From Rugamonas brunnea (GTDB lineage Bacteria > Pseudomonadota > Gammaproteobacteria > Burkholderiales > Burkholderiaceae_D), in NCBI RefSeq assembly GCF_014042345.1, contig NZ_JACEZT010000001.1:186001-250000 (forward strand): a stretch of DNA of 64,000 nucleotides, given 5' to 3'. Shown here piece by piece: positions 28,618 to 41,846 of this stretch. Made by a program: the position numbers and the translations under genes. How positions within the stretch are numbered: position 1 is the first letter of the stretch; each line of letters starts with the position of its first letter. The notes under the pieces are model-generated. The model saw nothing but the letters and a program-made list of their open reading frames with translations, was not told the DNA's origin and searched no databases.

Positions 28618-29355
28618 ATGCCAGGCACTCTTTACCTGATCCCCAACACGCTGGGCGCCACTGAAGCGTTATCCCACGTCATCCCCGAACACGTGCAAGC
28701 CACCACGGCCAGCCTCGACTACTTTGTGGCCGAGAACGCCAAGACGGCGCGCGCCTTCCTCAAACTGGTCGGCGCCCAGCATCCGCTGTGCAAGACGCTG
28801 CAGGAAATCCAGATCGCCGAACTGAACGTCAACACCCCGCCCCAGGCGCTGGCCGGCCTGCTGGCGCCGCTGCTGGCCGGGCGCGACGCCGGCCTGGTGT
28901 CGGAAGCGGGCGTGCCGGCCGTGGCCGACCCCGGCGCCGACCTGGTGCGCCTGGCCCACCAGCACGGCATCCCCGTGCGGCCGCTGGTGGGGCCATCGTC
29001 GCTGTTGCTGGCCGTGATGGCGAGCGGCCTGAATGGCCAGAGCTTCGCCTTCAACGGCTACCTGCCCACGGACGCGGCCCAGCGCGCCAAACGCATCCAG
29101 GAACTGGAAAAGCGCTCGCGCGCGGAAAAGCAGACCCAACTGTTCATTGAAACCCCGTACCGCAACGCCGCCATGCTGGAAGCGCTGGTGGCGGCCTGCC
29201 AACCGGGCACGCTGATCTGCGTGGCGACCGACCTCAGCCTGCCATCGGAAACCATCCGCACCATGACGGGCGCGAAATGGAAAAGCCAGCTGGCCGAAGG
29301 CAAGGGCCCGGATTTCCACAAGAAGCCGACGGTGTTTCTGCTGCTGGGGCAGTGA
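28618..29355 (+). CDS. RsmI-like tetrapyrrole-methylase-fold SAM methyltransferase
   Basis: A 245-residue protein related to RsmI (16S rRNA C1402 2'-O-methyltransferase). It begins GTLYLIPNTLG, where true RsmI has a TPIGN motif, and keeps LVSEAGVPAVADPGADLV and FIETPYRNAAMLEAL. It is therefore a paralogue rather than RsmI itself, so the substrate is uncertain. It is probably cotranscribed with maf. Confidence 0.8.
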   Translation: MPGTLYLIPNTLGATEALSHVIPEHVQATTASLDYFVAENAKTARAFLKLVGAQHPLCKTLQEIQIAELNVNTPPQALAGLLAPLLAGRDAGLVSEAGVPAVADPGADLVRLAHQHGIPVRPLVGPSSLLLAVMASGLNGQSFAFNGYLPTDAAQRAKRIQELEKRSRAEKQTQLFIETPYRNAAMLEALVAACQPGTLICVATDLSLPSETIRTMTGAKWKSQLAEGKGPDFHKKPTVFLLLGQ

Positions 29356-29389
29356 TTCACAAGGTCAACGCGACTGTCGGATAAGCATC

Positions 29390-30670
29390 CTACTGCATCC
29401 CATGCGCATAATCATTGACCCAGTCAAACGCCGCCAGCTGAATCGCATACAACTCCGACGGTGACAGCTGCAACTCGTGCAGCATGCGGCTCAGGTGGTG
29501 GCCGTCGCCGTCCGTCTCCAGGTGTTCGATCAGGCTCAACATGCTGCCGTACTCGCCGCTGTGGTGCAGCAAGGCGGCGCGCACGTCATCCAGCACGTTG
29601 ACGCTGTTGAGCACGTCGTTCATGTGGATCGAGAACAGCGTATCCATCAACGACATGATGCCGACCGTGAAGCCAATGTCGGCGCACACGCGCTGGCCGG
29701 GGCGCAGCTTTTCCATCAGCAGTTCGATGGTCTTGCCGCGCGTGGTGGCCAGTTGCAGCAAGGGCGAGGTGAATTCCTGCTGCTGCCCCGTCTTCACATA
29801 CAACAGGATCTGCAGCCAGCGCTGTAACTGGCGCCGTCCGAGCACGACCAGCGCGTGCCCCACGGAATTGATGCGGTAGCGTGCGCCCACGGCCGGCGTG
29901 TTCACCAGCCGCAGCAGATTGAGCGTGATCACGGCATCGTGCTTGACGCTGCGTTCGATGGCCTGGGTGTCGGCGTCCTGGTTCAGCAAGTCCAGCAGAT
30001 GCAGGATGGTCAATTGGGATGGAGCGATCTTCTTGCCGCTGAGGATGACGGGACGGGCGAAATAATAGCCCTGGAAGTATTCGAAGCCCAGCGCCAGGCA
30101 CTGCTGGAATTCCTCCATCGTTTCCACTTTTTCGGCCAGCAGTTTTTGCCTGGGATGGCGCAATCCCCGCGTCAATGCGGACAGCGCGCCCGGCCGCACA
30201 TCCTTGATGTCGATCTTGATCACGTCGCACAGCGGCTGCAACTTGCGCACGTCGTCCGATTCGGCCACCACGTCGTCGAGCGCGAACTTGAAGCCGGCCT
30301 GCTTGAGCTCCAGCACCCGTTCGAGCACTTCCGGCGTGGCTTTGACGGATTCGAGGATTTCCAGGATCACCTTGTCGGTGGGCAGGAAGTTGATGAAGTC
30401 ACTCATCAATCCCACCGTGTCGACGTTGACGTACGCCATCTGGTCGCCCACCACCCTGCCCATGCCCAATTCGGACGCATGGGCGATCACGGTGGCGGTG
30501 GCTTCGGTGTGGTCGATGAAGCTGGCATGGTTGCGCTCGGGCGCCGTACGGAACAGTAATTCGTAGGCAACCAGGCGTTGTTGCCGGTTGAGAATCGGTT
30601 GCCGCGCCAGGAAAAAATTGTTGGCGTACGGCGGTGCTGCGGTGGCTGGCTGCGACAAGGTCATGGACAT
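29390..30670 (-). CDS. EAL-HDOD signalling protein (probably catalytically inactive EAL)
   Basis: A 426-residue protein with an N-terminal EAL-like domain (about 18-215) and a C-terminal HDOD domain (about 220-400), the CdgJ/YuxH layout. The EAL motif reads Y-E-L-L, the DDFG loop reads LDDVV and the metal-binding set is incomplete, so it probably does not hydrolyse c-di-GMP. Family members affect motility or type IV pili through protein contacts. Its promoter is overlapped by a perfect dyad (30752-30777), suggesting tight repression or activation. Confidence 0.85.
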   Translation of the reverse strand: MSMTLSQPATAAPPYANNFFLARQPILNRQQRLVAYELLFRTAPERNHASFIDHTEATATVIAHASELGMGRVVGDQMAYVNVDTVGLMSDFINFLPTDKVILEILESVKATPEVLERVLELKQAGFKFALDDVVAESDDVRKLQPLCDVIKIDIKDVRPGALSALTRGLRHPRQKLLAEKVETMEEFQQCLALGFEYFQGYYFARPVILSGKKIAPSQLTILHLLDLLNQDADTQAIERSVKHDAVITLNLLRLVNTPAVGARYRINSVGHALVVLGRRQLQRWLQILLYVKTGQQQEFTSPLLQLATTRGKTIELLMEKLRPGQRVCADIGFTVGIMSLMDTLFSIHMNDVLNSVNVLDDVRAALLHHSGEYGSMLSLIEHLETDGDGHHLSRMLHELQLSPSELYAIQLAAFDWVNDYAHGMQ

Positions 30671-30751
30671 ACCTCAGATCAGCTCTCTCGTGGCCGCGGC
30701 GGGTCCGCGACAAGCCCGGCGGGTATGCCTTTGCAACACACCCGTTGATAT

Positions 30752-30782
30752 AAGACTATACCCAGTCGTATAGTCTTGACAA
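30752..30782 (-). promoter_or_regulatory. Promoter with overlapping operator-like dyad upstream of EAL-HDOD gene
   Basis: AAGACTATAC (30752-30761) and GTATAGTCTT (30768-30777) form a perfect 10-base dyad with a 6-base centre. Read leftward, a sigma70-like TTGTCA (30782-30777), 16 bases and TATAGT (30760-30755) lie on the same DNA. The dyad covers the spacer and the -10 element. Confidence 0.65.
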
Positions 30783-30798
30783 TATTTTCTTGTCTAAA

Positions 30799-32028
30799 TC
30801 AGGGCTTGCGCGTGCCACTGTTGCGTCCAGGTGTCGCCGGACCGCGGCCACCGCCACCGGCGCCGCCACGGCCACCAGCAGGCCCGTTGCGGGGACCGCC
30901 TTGCGGGCCTCGCGCCCCGGACTGCGGACCATTCTGCGCACCGCGCGCACCAGACTGCTGGCCACGCTCGCCCGCTTGCGGGCCCCGTGCACCGGCTTGT
31001 GGACCACGCGCACCAGCCTGCGGACCCCGCGCACCACCCAGGGGACCACGTGCGCCAGCCTGCGGACCACGCGCACCGGTTTGCGGGCCACGACCTTCGC
31101 CCTCGGCGCCACGCGCGCCCGACGCCCCTGCCCGCCCCGTCACCGGCGTGCCCGATTCCAGCGTGAACCGTGCGCCTTCGTCCTTGCCCAGCGCCTGCAC
31201 CAGGTAAGGCATGACCTGCTTCAGCATCGGTTCCAGCGTGTACGGTGGATTCAGGATGAACATGCCGCTGCTGTGCAGGCCAAAGCCGTCCGGCATCGGT
31301 GTGTGGGTGGTCAGCGTGACATTGAGCCAGTCGCCGGCCGGCAGTTGCTTGAGCTTGTCGGCGAACTGGCGCGACTCCATGCGTTGCAGGATCGGATACC
31401 AGACCGCGTAGATGCCGGTGGGGAAACGCACCAGCGCTTCCGCCAGCATGTCCTTGACCTTGCGGTAATCCATCTTGTCTTCATACGGCGGATCGCACAA
31501 CACCAGCGCGCGGCGCGACGGCGGCGGCAGCAAGGCTTTCAGGCCCAGGAAACCGTCGCCCTTGGTGATGATGACGCGCTTGCCGCGCGTAGTCGGACGC
31601 ACGCCTTGCTCGGCGGCATGGGCTTCGACCTTACGGAAGTTGTCGGCCAAAATCTTGGCGTCGGCCGGATGCAGTTCGAACAGGCGCAGGCGGTCCTGCT
31701 CGCGCGCCACCTGGTCGGCGCAGTATGGCGAACCGGGGTAGTAGCGCATCTTGCCGCTGGGGTTCATGGCCTTGACCAGGTCCACGTATTCCTTCAGCGG
31801 CGCGGGCAAGTCGGTGCGGTCCCACAGCGGGCCGATGCCGGTATCGTATTCGGCGTTCTTGGATGCGTAAGTGCCGTCGAGCGCGTACACGCCGGCGCCG
31901 GAATGGGTGTCGATGTAGCTGTAGGCCGTATCCTTCTGATTCAGATACTGCAGCAGCTGGATGGTCACGAAATGCTTCAATACATCGGCGTGATTCCCCG
32001 CGTGGAAGGCGTGGCGGTAACTCAACAT
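30799..32028 (-). CDS. rlmJ: 23S rRNA m6A2030 methyltransferase with Gly-Arg repeat tail
   Basis: Residues 1 to about 291 are a normal RlmJ: MLSYRHAFHAGNHADVLKH start, FELHP near 120 and the catalytic D179-P-P-Y motif. This domain alone matches the usual family length of about 280. It is followed by a tail of about 110 residues (299-409) with at least seven GARGPQA-like heptads and then a Gly/Arg-rich end ([18 protein letters not shown]). Such tails in other proteins bind RNA weakly and promote clustering. Here the tail probably increases rRNA binding, which is inference. The reading frame is continuous. Confidence 0.88.
   Translation of the reverse strand: MLSYRHAFHAGNHADVLKHFVTIQLLQYLNQKDTAYSYIDTHSGAGVYALDGTYASKNAEYDTGIGPLWDRTDLPAPLKEYVDLVKAMNPSGKMRYYPGSPYCADQVAREQDRLRLFELHPADAKILADNFRKVEAHAAEQGVRPTTRGKRVIITKGDGFLGLKALLPPPSRRALVLCDPPYEDKMDYRKVKDMLAEALVRFPTGIYAVWYPILQRMESRQFADKLKQLPAGDWLNVTLTTHTPMPDGFGLHSSGMFILNPPYTLEPMLKQVMPYLVQALGKDEGARFTLESGTPVTGRAGASGARGAEGEGRGPQTGARGPQAGARGPLGGARGPQAGARGPQAGARGPQAGERGQQSGARGAQNGPQSGARGPQGGPRNGPAGGRGGAGGGGRGPATPGRNSGTRKP
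30910..31116 (-). repeat. 21-base tandem repeats encoding GARGPQA heptads
   Basis: Codons 305-373 of rlmJ repeat with a 21-base period, encoding GARGPQA and close variants. Slippage at this array could vary tail length between strains. Confidence 0.8.
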
Positions 32029-32262
32029 AAGCTTGGTAATTCCTCAAATAGGTGGGCGGTGCGGCGGCGGCATACGCCGCGCGGACGGCGTCCGGCCCGG
32101 GACGGACGGCGCGCTGGAACGCGCAAAGCAGCATTATCGCCCAGAAACCCGGTCACGCCAAAAAACCGGGCTGGCGAACGGCGCCCCCCAGAGTATGACC
32201 CGCTGCAATAAAGCGCGCCCCGACCCCGGAGTCAGCCCCGGGAGTCTTACCCTACCGACACA
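32029..32262. other. Intergenic region between aceA and rlmJ
   Basis: These 234 bases contain no gene I can support. Short GC-rich stems (around 32220-32240, CCCCGG...CCGGGG-like) may serve as the aceA terminator. Confidence 0.4.
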
Positions 32263-33561
<1,299 letters not shown>

Positions 33562-33897
33562 GGTGTTCTCCTCAATTGCGTACTAGCGTTAAAACGAAAT
33601 CCGTTAAAACCATCATAGCCCCGCTTGTGCCGTGCAACAATACTCTTATATAAGACACATAAGCAGATAAAACACCATAAAAATCAAACTGTTAAGTTTT
33701 ATTTTTCAGGATACAAAACAGAATTTCTCCCCATGGAAGCAAGCGTTGCCGAAAATCCATAGCGCGTTTTGCGATATGAAACTCGCTTTTCGCCTGATGA
33801 AAAAATGGAGAGGATAGACAGGCCGGGCACCATGCCGGCAGGTGGCCGCACCACGGACACGCGTGGTCCGAGGTGCGGGAGAAGGAAAAGCAGGGAG
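33562..33897. other. AT-rich intergenic region upstream of aceA
   Basis: These 336 bases contain no supported gene. A likely aceA promoter lies at 33612-33640, next to a CTTATATAAG palindrome (33645-33654). The right half (33660-33790) is markedly AT-rich for this genome. Confidence 0.5.
33612..33640 (-). promoter_or_regulatory. Putative sigma70 promoter of aceA
   Basis: Read leftward: TTGTTG, 17 bases, TATGAT, about 50 bases before the aceA start. The palindrome CTTATATAAG immediately upstream could bind a regulator. Confidence 0.5.
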
Positions 33898-34392
33898 TTA
33901 CGCCAGTTTCTGTTGCGCCACAAGCACACCGTCCGCGTCGACGTAGATCCAGTCGCCCGGACGCACGGTCACGCCGGCGATCTGCACCTGGATGTCGCGC
34001 TCGCCCGCGCCACGCTTGCTGCTCTTTTGCGGATGCGCGCCCAACGCGCGCACGCCGATGGCGCAAGCGTTGATTTCATCGGTGTCGCGGATGCAGCCGT
34101 TGACCACGATGCCAGCCCAGCCATTGTCCTGCGCCAGCAAGCCCAACTGGCCACCGACCAGCGCGCGGCGCAGGCTGCCGCCGCCGTCGATCACCAGCAC
34201 GTTGCCGTTGCCGGGCGTTTCCAGCGTGCTGCGCACCAGCGCATTGTCCTCGAACACCTTGAGCGTGGTGGCGCGGCCGGCGAAACGCACGTGCTGGCCG
34301 TAGTGGCGGAACACGGGCGGCAGCACGGCCAGGCGGCCATCGTCCAGCATGGCGGCGTTGTCGTCGCACAGATCGGTGGTTGCAAAACTCAT
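33898..34392 (-). CDS. RraA-like protein / 4-hydroxy-4-methyl-2-oxoglutarate aldolase family
   Basis: A 164-residue RraA-fold protein. The motif GCIRDTDEI near residue 100 contains the Arg-Asp pair and acidic residue that mark aldolase-competent members. True RraA inhibits RNase E, whereas HMG aldolases belong to aromatic degradation pathways; sequence alone does not decide. I chose the ATG at 34392 because GGAA lies 6 bases upstream; the ATG two codons earlier abuts that site. No aromatic pathway genes are adjacent. Confidence 0.85.
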   Translation of the reverse strand: MSFATTDLCDDNAAMLDDGRLAVLPPVFRHYGQHVRFAGRATTLKVFEDNALVRSTLETPGNGNVLVIDGGGSLRRALVGGQLGLLAQDNGWAGIVVNGCIRDTDEINACAIGVRALGAHPQKSSKRGAGERDIQVQIAGVTVRPGDWIYVDADGVLVAQQKLA

Positions 34393-34428
34393 CGTCATTT
34401 CCAGTGGGTGGTTAAGATGGCGACCATT

Positions 34429-35691
34429 CTAAGCCGTTTGCGGCTGGGGCGGGCGAACTTGGCCACCCACGCCCAGCGCCGTGACGATCACCAGCGCCTG
34501 GAACACGGCGATGCCGACGAACACCCCGGCCGGATGGCCGCCATCCATCAAGGCGCCGAACAACAGCGGCCCCAGCGCCAGTCCGCTGTCCAGTCCCGAA
34601 TAGACCACGCCAAACACGCGGCCGGTGGCGTTGGCCGGCGCCGCGCTGCGAATCATCAGGTCGCGCGAGGGACCGGCCACGCCCGTCACCAGGCCGATCA
34701 GCCCCATCAGGACCAGCGCCAGCCAGGCCGGCACCACGGCCGTCGCCAGCACCAGCGCCATCAGCGCGGCCAGCGCGAACGCCAGCATGATGGCGCGCTC
34801 GTGGCGCACCGAGCCCGCGCCGAGGAAGCCGCCATACAGCGTGCCCACCGCTGACGCCACCATGTAGGCCGTGTAGCCGGAAGCGGCCCAGGCCAGCGGC
34901 ATGCCGTACAGCGACACCAGGCTGGTGACGGCGAACGACTGGATGCCGGCCAGCGCGGCGGCGGAGATCAGGAAGAAGGCGAAGCACATCCACACCACGC
35001 GCAGGCGCAGGAAGGCGAACGAGCCCTCGCGCGCGCCGCCCGCGTGCGCGGCGTGCGGCATGGAGCGCAGCGCATGGCGTTGCCAGACCAGCAGCGCCAG
35101 CACGGCGCACGGCACGGCCGCCGCGCACAGCAGCGCCGTGCGCCAGTCCGTGCGGCTGGCCACAAAGGTCAGGAACAGCGGCGACACGGCCCAGCCGATG
35201 TTGCCGCTGATGGCATGCACGGAAAAGCCATGCGCCAGCCGGCTGCGGGTCACGTGCTCGTTGAGGATGGTGTAGTCGGCCGGGTGGAACACGCTGTTGC
35301 CGCAGCCGGCCACGAAGGCGCCCACCACCAGCATGGCGTAGCTATGCGCACCCGACAGCAGCAACGCGGACAAGCCCAGCAAGCTGATGCCGCCGAACAG
35401 CACGCTGCGCGCGCCCAGCCGGTCGACGATGAAGCCGGCCATCGCCTGCCCCACGCCGGACACGGTAAAGAACACCGTCATCAGCAGTCCCAGCTCCGCA
35501 TAACTGAGTTGGAAAGCCGGCTTGAGCCAGGGGATCAGAGCGGCCAGGATCACGTGGTAGAAGTGCGAGGTGCCGTGCGCCAAGCCGACCAGGCCGATCA
35601 CGCGGGCATCGCGCCGAAGCGCGTCGGCGCCGTCCGTGGGGATGGGCGTGGCAGCGGCCGCCGGGATGGCGGGGGAGGTATTGCTACGCAT
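34429..35691 (-). CDS. MFS transporter (fosmidomycin-resistance/NimT-like)
   Basis: A 420-residue 12-helix major facilitator. After a Pro/Ala-rich N-terminus it starts VIGLVGLAHGTSHFYHVILAA, close to the Fsr-type subgroup, with DRLGARSVLFGG in the loop between helices 2 and 3. It is divergent from an AraC regulator 104 bases away, as in regulator-exporter pairs such as NimR/NimT. Export of a small toxic compound is the likely role; the substrate is unknown. Confidence 0.85.
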   Translation of the reverse strand: MRSNTSPAIPAAAATPIPTDGADALRRDARVIGLVGLAHGTSHFYHVILAALIPWLKPAFQLSYAELGLLMTVFFTVSGVGQAMAGFIVDRLGARSVLFGGISLLGLSALLLSGAHSYAMLVVGAFVAGCGNSVFHPADYTILNEHVTRSRLAHGFSVHAISGNIGWAVSPLFLTFVASRTDWRTALLCAAAVPCAVLALLVWQRHALRSMPHAAHAGGAREGSFAFLRLRVVWMCFAFFLISAAALAGIQSFAVTSLVSLYGMPLAWAASGYTAYMVASAVGTLYGGFLGAGSVRHERAIMLAFALAALMALVLATAVVPAWLALVLMGLIGLVTGVAGPSRDLMIRSAAPANATGRVFGVVYSGLDSGLALGPLLFGALMDGGHPAGVFVGIAVFQALVIVTALGVGGQVRPPQPQTA

Positions 35692-35714
35692 AAGTCGCTC
35701 CGGTTACAAAAAAG

Positions 35715-35730
35715 GTAAGCCAGTGTAAGC
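35715..35730. promoter_or_regulatory. Possible AraC-type operator (GTAAGC direct repeats)
   Basis: GTAAGC at 35715-35720 and 35725-35730 repeats with a 10-base period in the gap between the divergent MFS and AraC genes. Spacing of one helical turn suits an AraC-family regulator. Confidence 0.35.
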
Positions 35731-35795
35731 AATTCACGCGCGGCTGATTTAAGATAGCATGACAAAATTTATCGCAAACCTGCCAAACACACTGC

Positions 35796-36587
35796 ATGGC
35801 CATTCCCATCGTTACCCACACCAATGTCAACTGGCGCCGCAACGCCCCCACCCCGGAGCGGCCGCTCACCATGTCCGGCCGCGACCTGCAGGCGGACGAG
35901 TCGCTGCTGCCCCACTCCCATCCGTGGGGCCAGGTGACGTATGCGCTGCAAGGCGTGATGCGGGTCACGGCCAACAACAGCAGCTGGATCGTGCCGCCGC
36001 TGCGGGCCATCTGGATCGCGCCCAACGTGGAACACGCCATCACGGTGCTGGAACCGACCCTGCTGCGGCCCCTGTTCGTGCATGCCGAACGGGCCCCGTT
36101 CGCCGGCGCCCTGTGCCAGGTGCTGGAGGTATCGAACCTGCTGCGCGAGCTGATCGTGGCGCTGGAACAGCATGACCCGGACGAGCCTTCGACGCGCGTC
36201 ACGCTGCTGGGGGAGTTGATCCTCGACGAACTGTCCCGCTCGGCCACGCGTCCGATCCGGGTCCCGCTGCCGGAGGACAAGCGGCTCAAGGCCCTGTGCG
36301 CGGCCCTGATCGCCGAGCCGGGCGCCGACCACACCTTGAAGGAATGGGCGGCCCGGGTGGGCGCCTCCGAACGCACGCTGGCGCGGCTGTTCGAACGCGA
36401 GCTGGGCATGGGCTTCGGCCAGTGGCGCCAGCAGGTGCGGCTGGCGCACGCCGCACCCATGATCGCGCGCGGCACGCCGTTGCTGCTGGTGGCCCAGGAA
36501 CTGGGCTACACCAGCCAGTCGGCGTTTTCCGCCATGTTCAAGAAGACCTTCGGCTGCTCGCCGTCCGCCTTCTTCGACTATCAATAA
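35796..36587 (+). CDS. AraC-family regulator with N-terminal cupin domain
   Basis: A 263-residue regulator. The N-terminal half has a cupin sensor ([18 protein letters not shown], residues about 40-57). The C-terminal two-HTH domain starts near residue 180 and includes [19 protein letters not shown] and [18 protein letters not shown]. The cupin-AraC layout and the divergent MFS gene match NimR-type exporter regulators. The last 7 bases overlap the 3' end of the convergent chemoreceptor gene. Confidence 0.88.
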   Translation: MAIPIVTHTNVNWRRNAPTPERPLTMSGRDLQADESLLPHSHPWGQVTYALQGVMRVTANNSSWIVPPLRAIWIAPNVEHAITVLEPTLLRPLFVHAERAPFAGALCQVLEVSNLLRELIVALEQHDPDEPSTRVTLLGELILDELSRSATRPIRVPLPEDKRLKALCAALIAEPGADHTLKEWAARVGASERTLARLFERELGMGFGQWRQQVRLAHAAPMIARGTPLLLVAQELGYTSQSAFSAMFKKTFGCSPSAFFDYQ

Positions 36588-38752
36588 CGAACGAAGTCGG
36601 CTTCGTCGGGTTCGCCGATGTTGCCCGCCAGGATGTGCGGGGAGAACTGGCGCGGCTTGATCATCTTGATCGCATCGCGCTGGGGCCGCCGCTTGGAGCC
36701 GGTGTTGAGCGTGAAGAAGCCCATGGTCTGCTGCAGTTCCTCGGCCTGGCTGCTCATCTGCTCGGCCGTGGACGCCAGCTCCTCCGAACCGGAAGCGTTC
36801 TGCTGGGTGGTCTGGCTCAGCTGGCTGATGGCCGAATTAATCTGGCCCAGCCCCACCGACTGCTCCTCCGAGGCGCCCGTGATCTCCTGCACCAGGTCGG
36901 AGGTGCGCTTGATGTTGGGCACCATGGCGCCCAGCATCTGCCCTGCCCGCTCAGCGAGGTTGACACTGCCGCTGGCCACCTCCGCGATCTCCTGCGCCGC
37001 CACCTGGCTGCGCTCGGCCAGCTTGCGCACTTCGGCGGCCACCACGGCGAAGCCCTTGCCGTGCTCGCCGGCACGGGCCGCCTCGATGGCCGCGTTCAGG
37101 GCCAGCAGATTGGTCTGGTAAGCGATGTCGTCGATGATCAGGACCTTGGTGGCGATCTGCTTCATGGCCGAGACGGTCGAGCGCACCGCCTCGCCGCCCT
37201 CGCTGGCCTCGCTGGCGGCCTTGCTGGCCATGGCGTCCGTGACCTTGGCGTTTTCCGTATTCTGCGCCACGGAGGCCGTCATTTCCTCCACCGAAGCGGA
37301 AGTCTGCTCGACGCTGCTGGCCTGCTCGCTGGCGGCCTGGGCCAGCGACTGGGCGGTGGCGCTCACTTCCTCGGAGGCGGCGGCCAGCGCCTCGGCGCTG
37401 TTGTTGACCTCGGCCACCACCTGAGCCAGCTTGGCCACCGTATTGTTTGCGTATTCCTTCAATTCCGCGAACGCACCTTCATACTGCTTGTCGATGGTCT
37501 TGGTCAGGTCGCCGTCCGACATGGCGCCCATCACGCGCACCACGTCGGCGATGCTGGCGCCGGTGGTGACGGCCAACTGGTTCAAGCCCTCGCCCATTTC
37601 ACGCTGGAAGCCCTTGAGGCCATTCAAATCGACGCGCGCCTCGAAGTCGCCCCGGTTGGCGGCCGCCACCACCGCGCGCTGGCCATCGACCACCTGGGCC
37701 AGCTTGGCCACGGTGTTGTTGGCATACTGCTTGAGCTCGCCAAACGCGCCCTCGTACTGCTGGTCTATCGTTTTGCTGAGGTCGCCATCGGAGACGGCGC
37801 CCATCACCCGCACCACGTCGGCGATGCTGGCGCCGGTGGTGGTGGCCAACTGGTTCAAGCCTTCGCCCATTTCACGCTGGAAGCCCTGCAAGCCGTTCAA
37901 GTCCACGCGCGCATCGAAATTGCCGCGGTTGGCGGCCGCCACCACGGCGCGCTGGCCGTTGACCACCTGCTGCAGCTTGCCGACCATTTCCTTGACCGCG
38001 AACAGCATGCTGCTGGTGTCGCCGGGCTTGGTGCGCACTTCGCTGTTGAGGTCGCCATTAGCCACTTTCTCCATCAGGGCGGCCGCATAGCCCGGCTCGC
38101 CGCCGAGGCGACGCACCAGGTCGAAGGTGATCATGCAGGCGATCACGACCGCCGCCAGCACCGCCACGGCCGACAACACGATCACCAGCCGGCGCGTGTC
38201 GATGTAGTTGGCGTCGGCCGCCGCCGATTCCTGGTCCATCAGCTCACTCTGGAATTTGGCCATCGTCTCCAGCGACGCCCAGTAGGCATTGTTGGCGTCC
38301 GCGAACTCGCCGCGCAGGAACTCGGCGGCCCGCTTGGGGTCCGTCTTGGCCAGCGCGTACAACTGTTCGTACTTGGGGTTGAGCGCACTGTTCTTTTCCA
38401 TGATGTCCTTGAACAGCACCTGGCCCTTCTCGGTGCTGATCAGCTTTTCCATTTTGGCCAGCGCGTCGGCGACCTTGGGCCGGTTACCTTCGACGGAACG
38501 GCGGAACTTCTCGCGCTCCTCGTCGCTCGTGGACAGCAGCATGCTGCGCAACAAGCGGCCATTGTCGATGGTGCGCTTGATGGCCTCGTTCGACAGCACG
38601 ACCTTGGGGTAGCGGTCGGACGTGATTTTTCGTATGCCCTCGTTCATGGCGCCCAGCCGCATCACGCTCACCACCGACAGCACCAGCAACAACACGACGA
38701 CGGCGCCAAATCCCAGGCCCAGGCGGGTGGCCACTTTCATATTTGCGAACAT
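36581..38752 (-). CDS. Methyl-accepting chemotaxis protein with duplicated HAMP-like module
   Basis: A 723-residue chemoreceptor. TM1 is about residues 11-31, a four-helix-bundle sensor follows to about 185, and TM2 is about 189-209. A first HAMP region is followed by two near-identical 91-residue modules (265-355 and 356-446), then the signalling domain with the conserved tip near [30 protein letters not shown]. The C-terminus lacks a CheR-docking NWETF-type pentapeptide. Ligand unknown; the duplicated modules lengthen the cytoplasmic stalk. Confidence 0.92.
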   Translation of the reverse strand: MFANMKVATRLGLGFGAVVVLLLVLSVVSVMRLGAMNEGIRKITSDRYPKVVLSNEAIKRTIDNGRLLRSMLLSTSDEEREKFRRSVEGNRPKVADALAKMEKLISTEKGQVLFKDIMEKNSALNPKYEQLYALAKTDPKRAAEFLRGEFADANNAYWASLETMAKFQSELMDQESAAADANYIDTRRLVIVLSAVAVLAAVVIACMITFDLVRRLGGEPGYAAALMEKVANGDLNSEVRTKPGDTSSMLFAVKEMVGKLQQVVNGQRAVVAAANRGNFDARVDLNGLQGFQREMGEGLNQLATTTGASIADVVRVMGAVSDGDLSKTIDQQYEGAFGELKQYANNTVAKLAQVVDGQRAVVAAANRGDFEARVDLNGLKGFQREMGEGLNQLAVTTGASIADVVRVMGAMSDGDLTKTIDKQYEGAFAELKEYANNTVAKLAQVVAEVNNSAEALAAASEEVSATAQSLAQAASEQASSVEQTSASVEEMTASVAQNTENAKVTDAMASKAASEASEGGEAVRSTVSAMKQIATKVLIIDDIAYQTNLLALNAAIEAARAGEHGKGFAVVAAEVRKLAERSQVAAQEIAEVASGSVNLAERAGQMLGAMVPNIKRTSDLVQEITGASEEQSVGLGQINSAISQLSQTTQQNASGSEELASTAEQMSSQAEELQQTMGFFTLNTGSKRRPQRDAIKMIKPRQFSPHILAGNIGEPDEADFVRY
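37415..37960 (-). repeat. Tandem 273-base duplication within the chemoreceptor gene
   Basis: Two head-to-tail copies (37688-37960 and 37415-37687) encode residues 265-355 and 356-446. The proteins differ at about ten of 91 positions, so the duplication is either recent or kept uniform by conversion. Confidence 0.88.
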
Positions 38753-38818
38753 CTCAACTCCCAGTAAGTGTGGAACGTCATCTGACGTGACGGTGGAAAC
38801 GCCGGAAACAGACTAAAA

Positions 38819-38865
38819 GCGGATCTAAGACGGATCAAAAAACGGATCAAAAAACGGATCAAAAA
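38819..38865. repeat. 12-base tandem repeat CGGATCAAAAAA
   Basis: Three clean units (from 38831, 38843 and 38855) and one degenerate unit (38819-38830) lie 67 to 113 bases upstream of the chemoreceptor start. The phase is exactly 12 bases. Confidence 0.8.
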
Positions 38866-39085
38866 CGCGACAGGACGTCGCGGATAGGAACAGGTGCGGG
38901 TGGGTGTTGCGGGCCGGACGCGGGCCGGCGCATGCAGGTCATCGACATCACATCCCCCCTAGAAATGCGCAGCAATGAAAGCCAAACCGTGACGCATATC
39001 ATGTCACGCGTTCGTGACGGATTGCAAGAAATTTGAGCGAGGGGAAAAGCACTGCTGGGGTGGCGCGCAACAGATTGTCTGCCAC

Positions 39086-39126
39086 AAAAAAAAAAGGCCG
39101 GGGATGGCATGCACCCATCCCCGGCC
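39086..39126 (-). terminator. Rho-independent terminator of clpB
   Basis: Read leftward, GGCCGGGGATGG and CCATCCCCGGCC form a perfect 12-base stem with a 7-base loop, followed by ten T. This is the strongest terminator in the window. Confidence 0.95.
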
Positions 39127-39149
39127 AGCGAACGCCGTGGCGGCGTCGC

Positions 39150-41738
<2,589 letters not shown>

Positions 41739-41772
41739 GGGAGTGCTCCAAAGAATTTTTAACTTACCTGCC

Positions 41773-41800
41773 AAGTAGGGCTTGGCCGTCCGTTTTCAAG
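41773..41800 (-). promoter_or_regulatory. Sigma32 heat-shock promoter of clpB
   Basis: Read leftward: CTTGAAA (41800-41794), 13 bases, CCCTACTT (41780-41773). It matches CTTGAAA-N13-CCCCATNT well and lies about 35 bases before the clpB start. Confidence 0.82.
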
Positions 41801-41846
41801 GAGACTCCTAATTATTTAAACAATCAATGATCCACGTCAAACCTTG

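Larger units (their letters stand above)
38753..39149. other. Intergenic region between chemoreceptor gene and clpB
   Basis: These 397 bases hold a 12-base tandem repeat (38819-38865), probably the chemoreceptor promoter, and the clpB terminator (39086-39126). No credible gene was seen. Confidence 0.6.

Noticed and set aside
38859..39110. 83-codon leftward open frame before clpB
   Set aside because: It lies over the clpB terminator and a simple-repeat region; no ribosome site or recognisable content.
41771..41785. CCAAG/CTTGG dyad over the clpB -10
   Set aside because: The arms are only five bases and the -10 element explains the sequence; no evidence for a HrcA-type CIRCE element.
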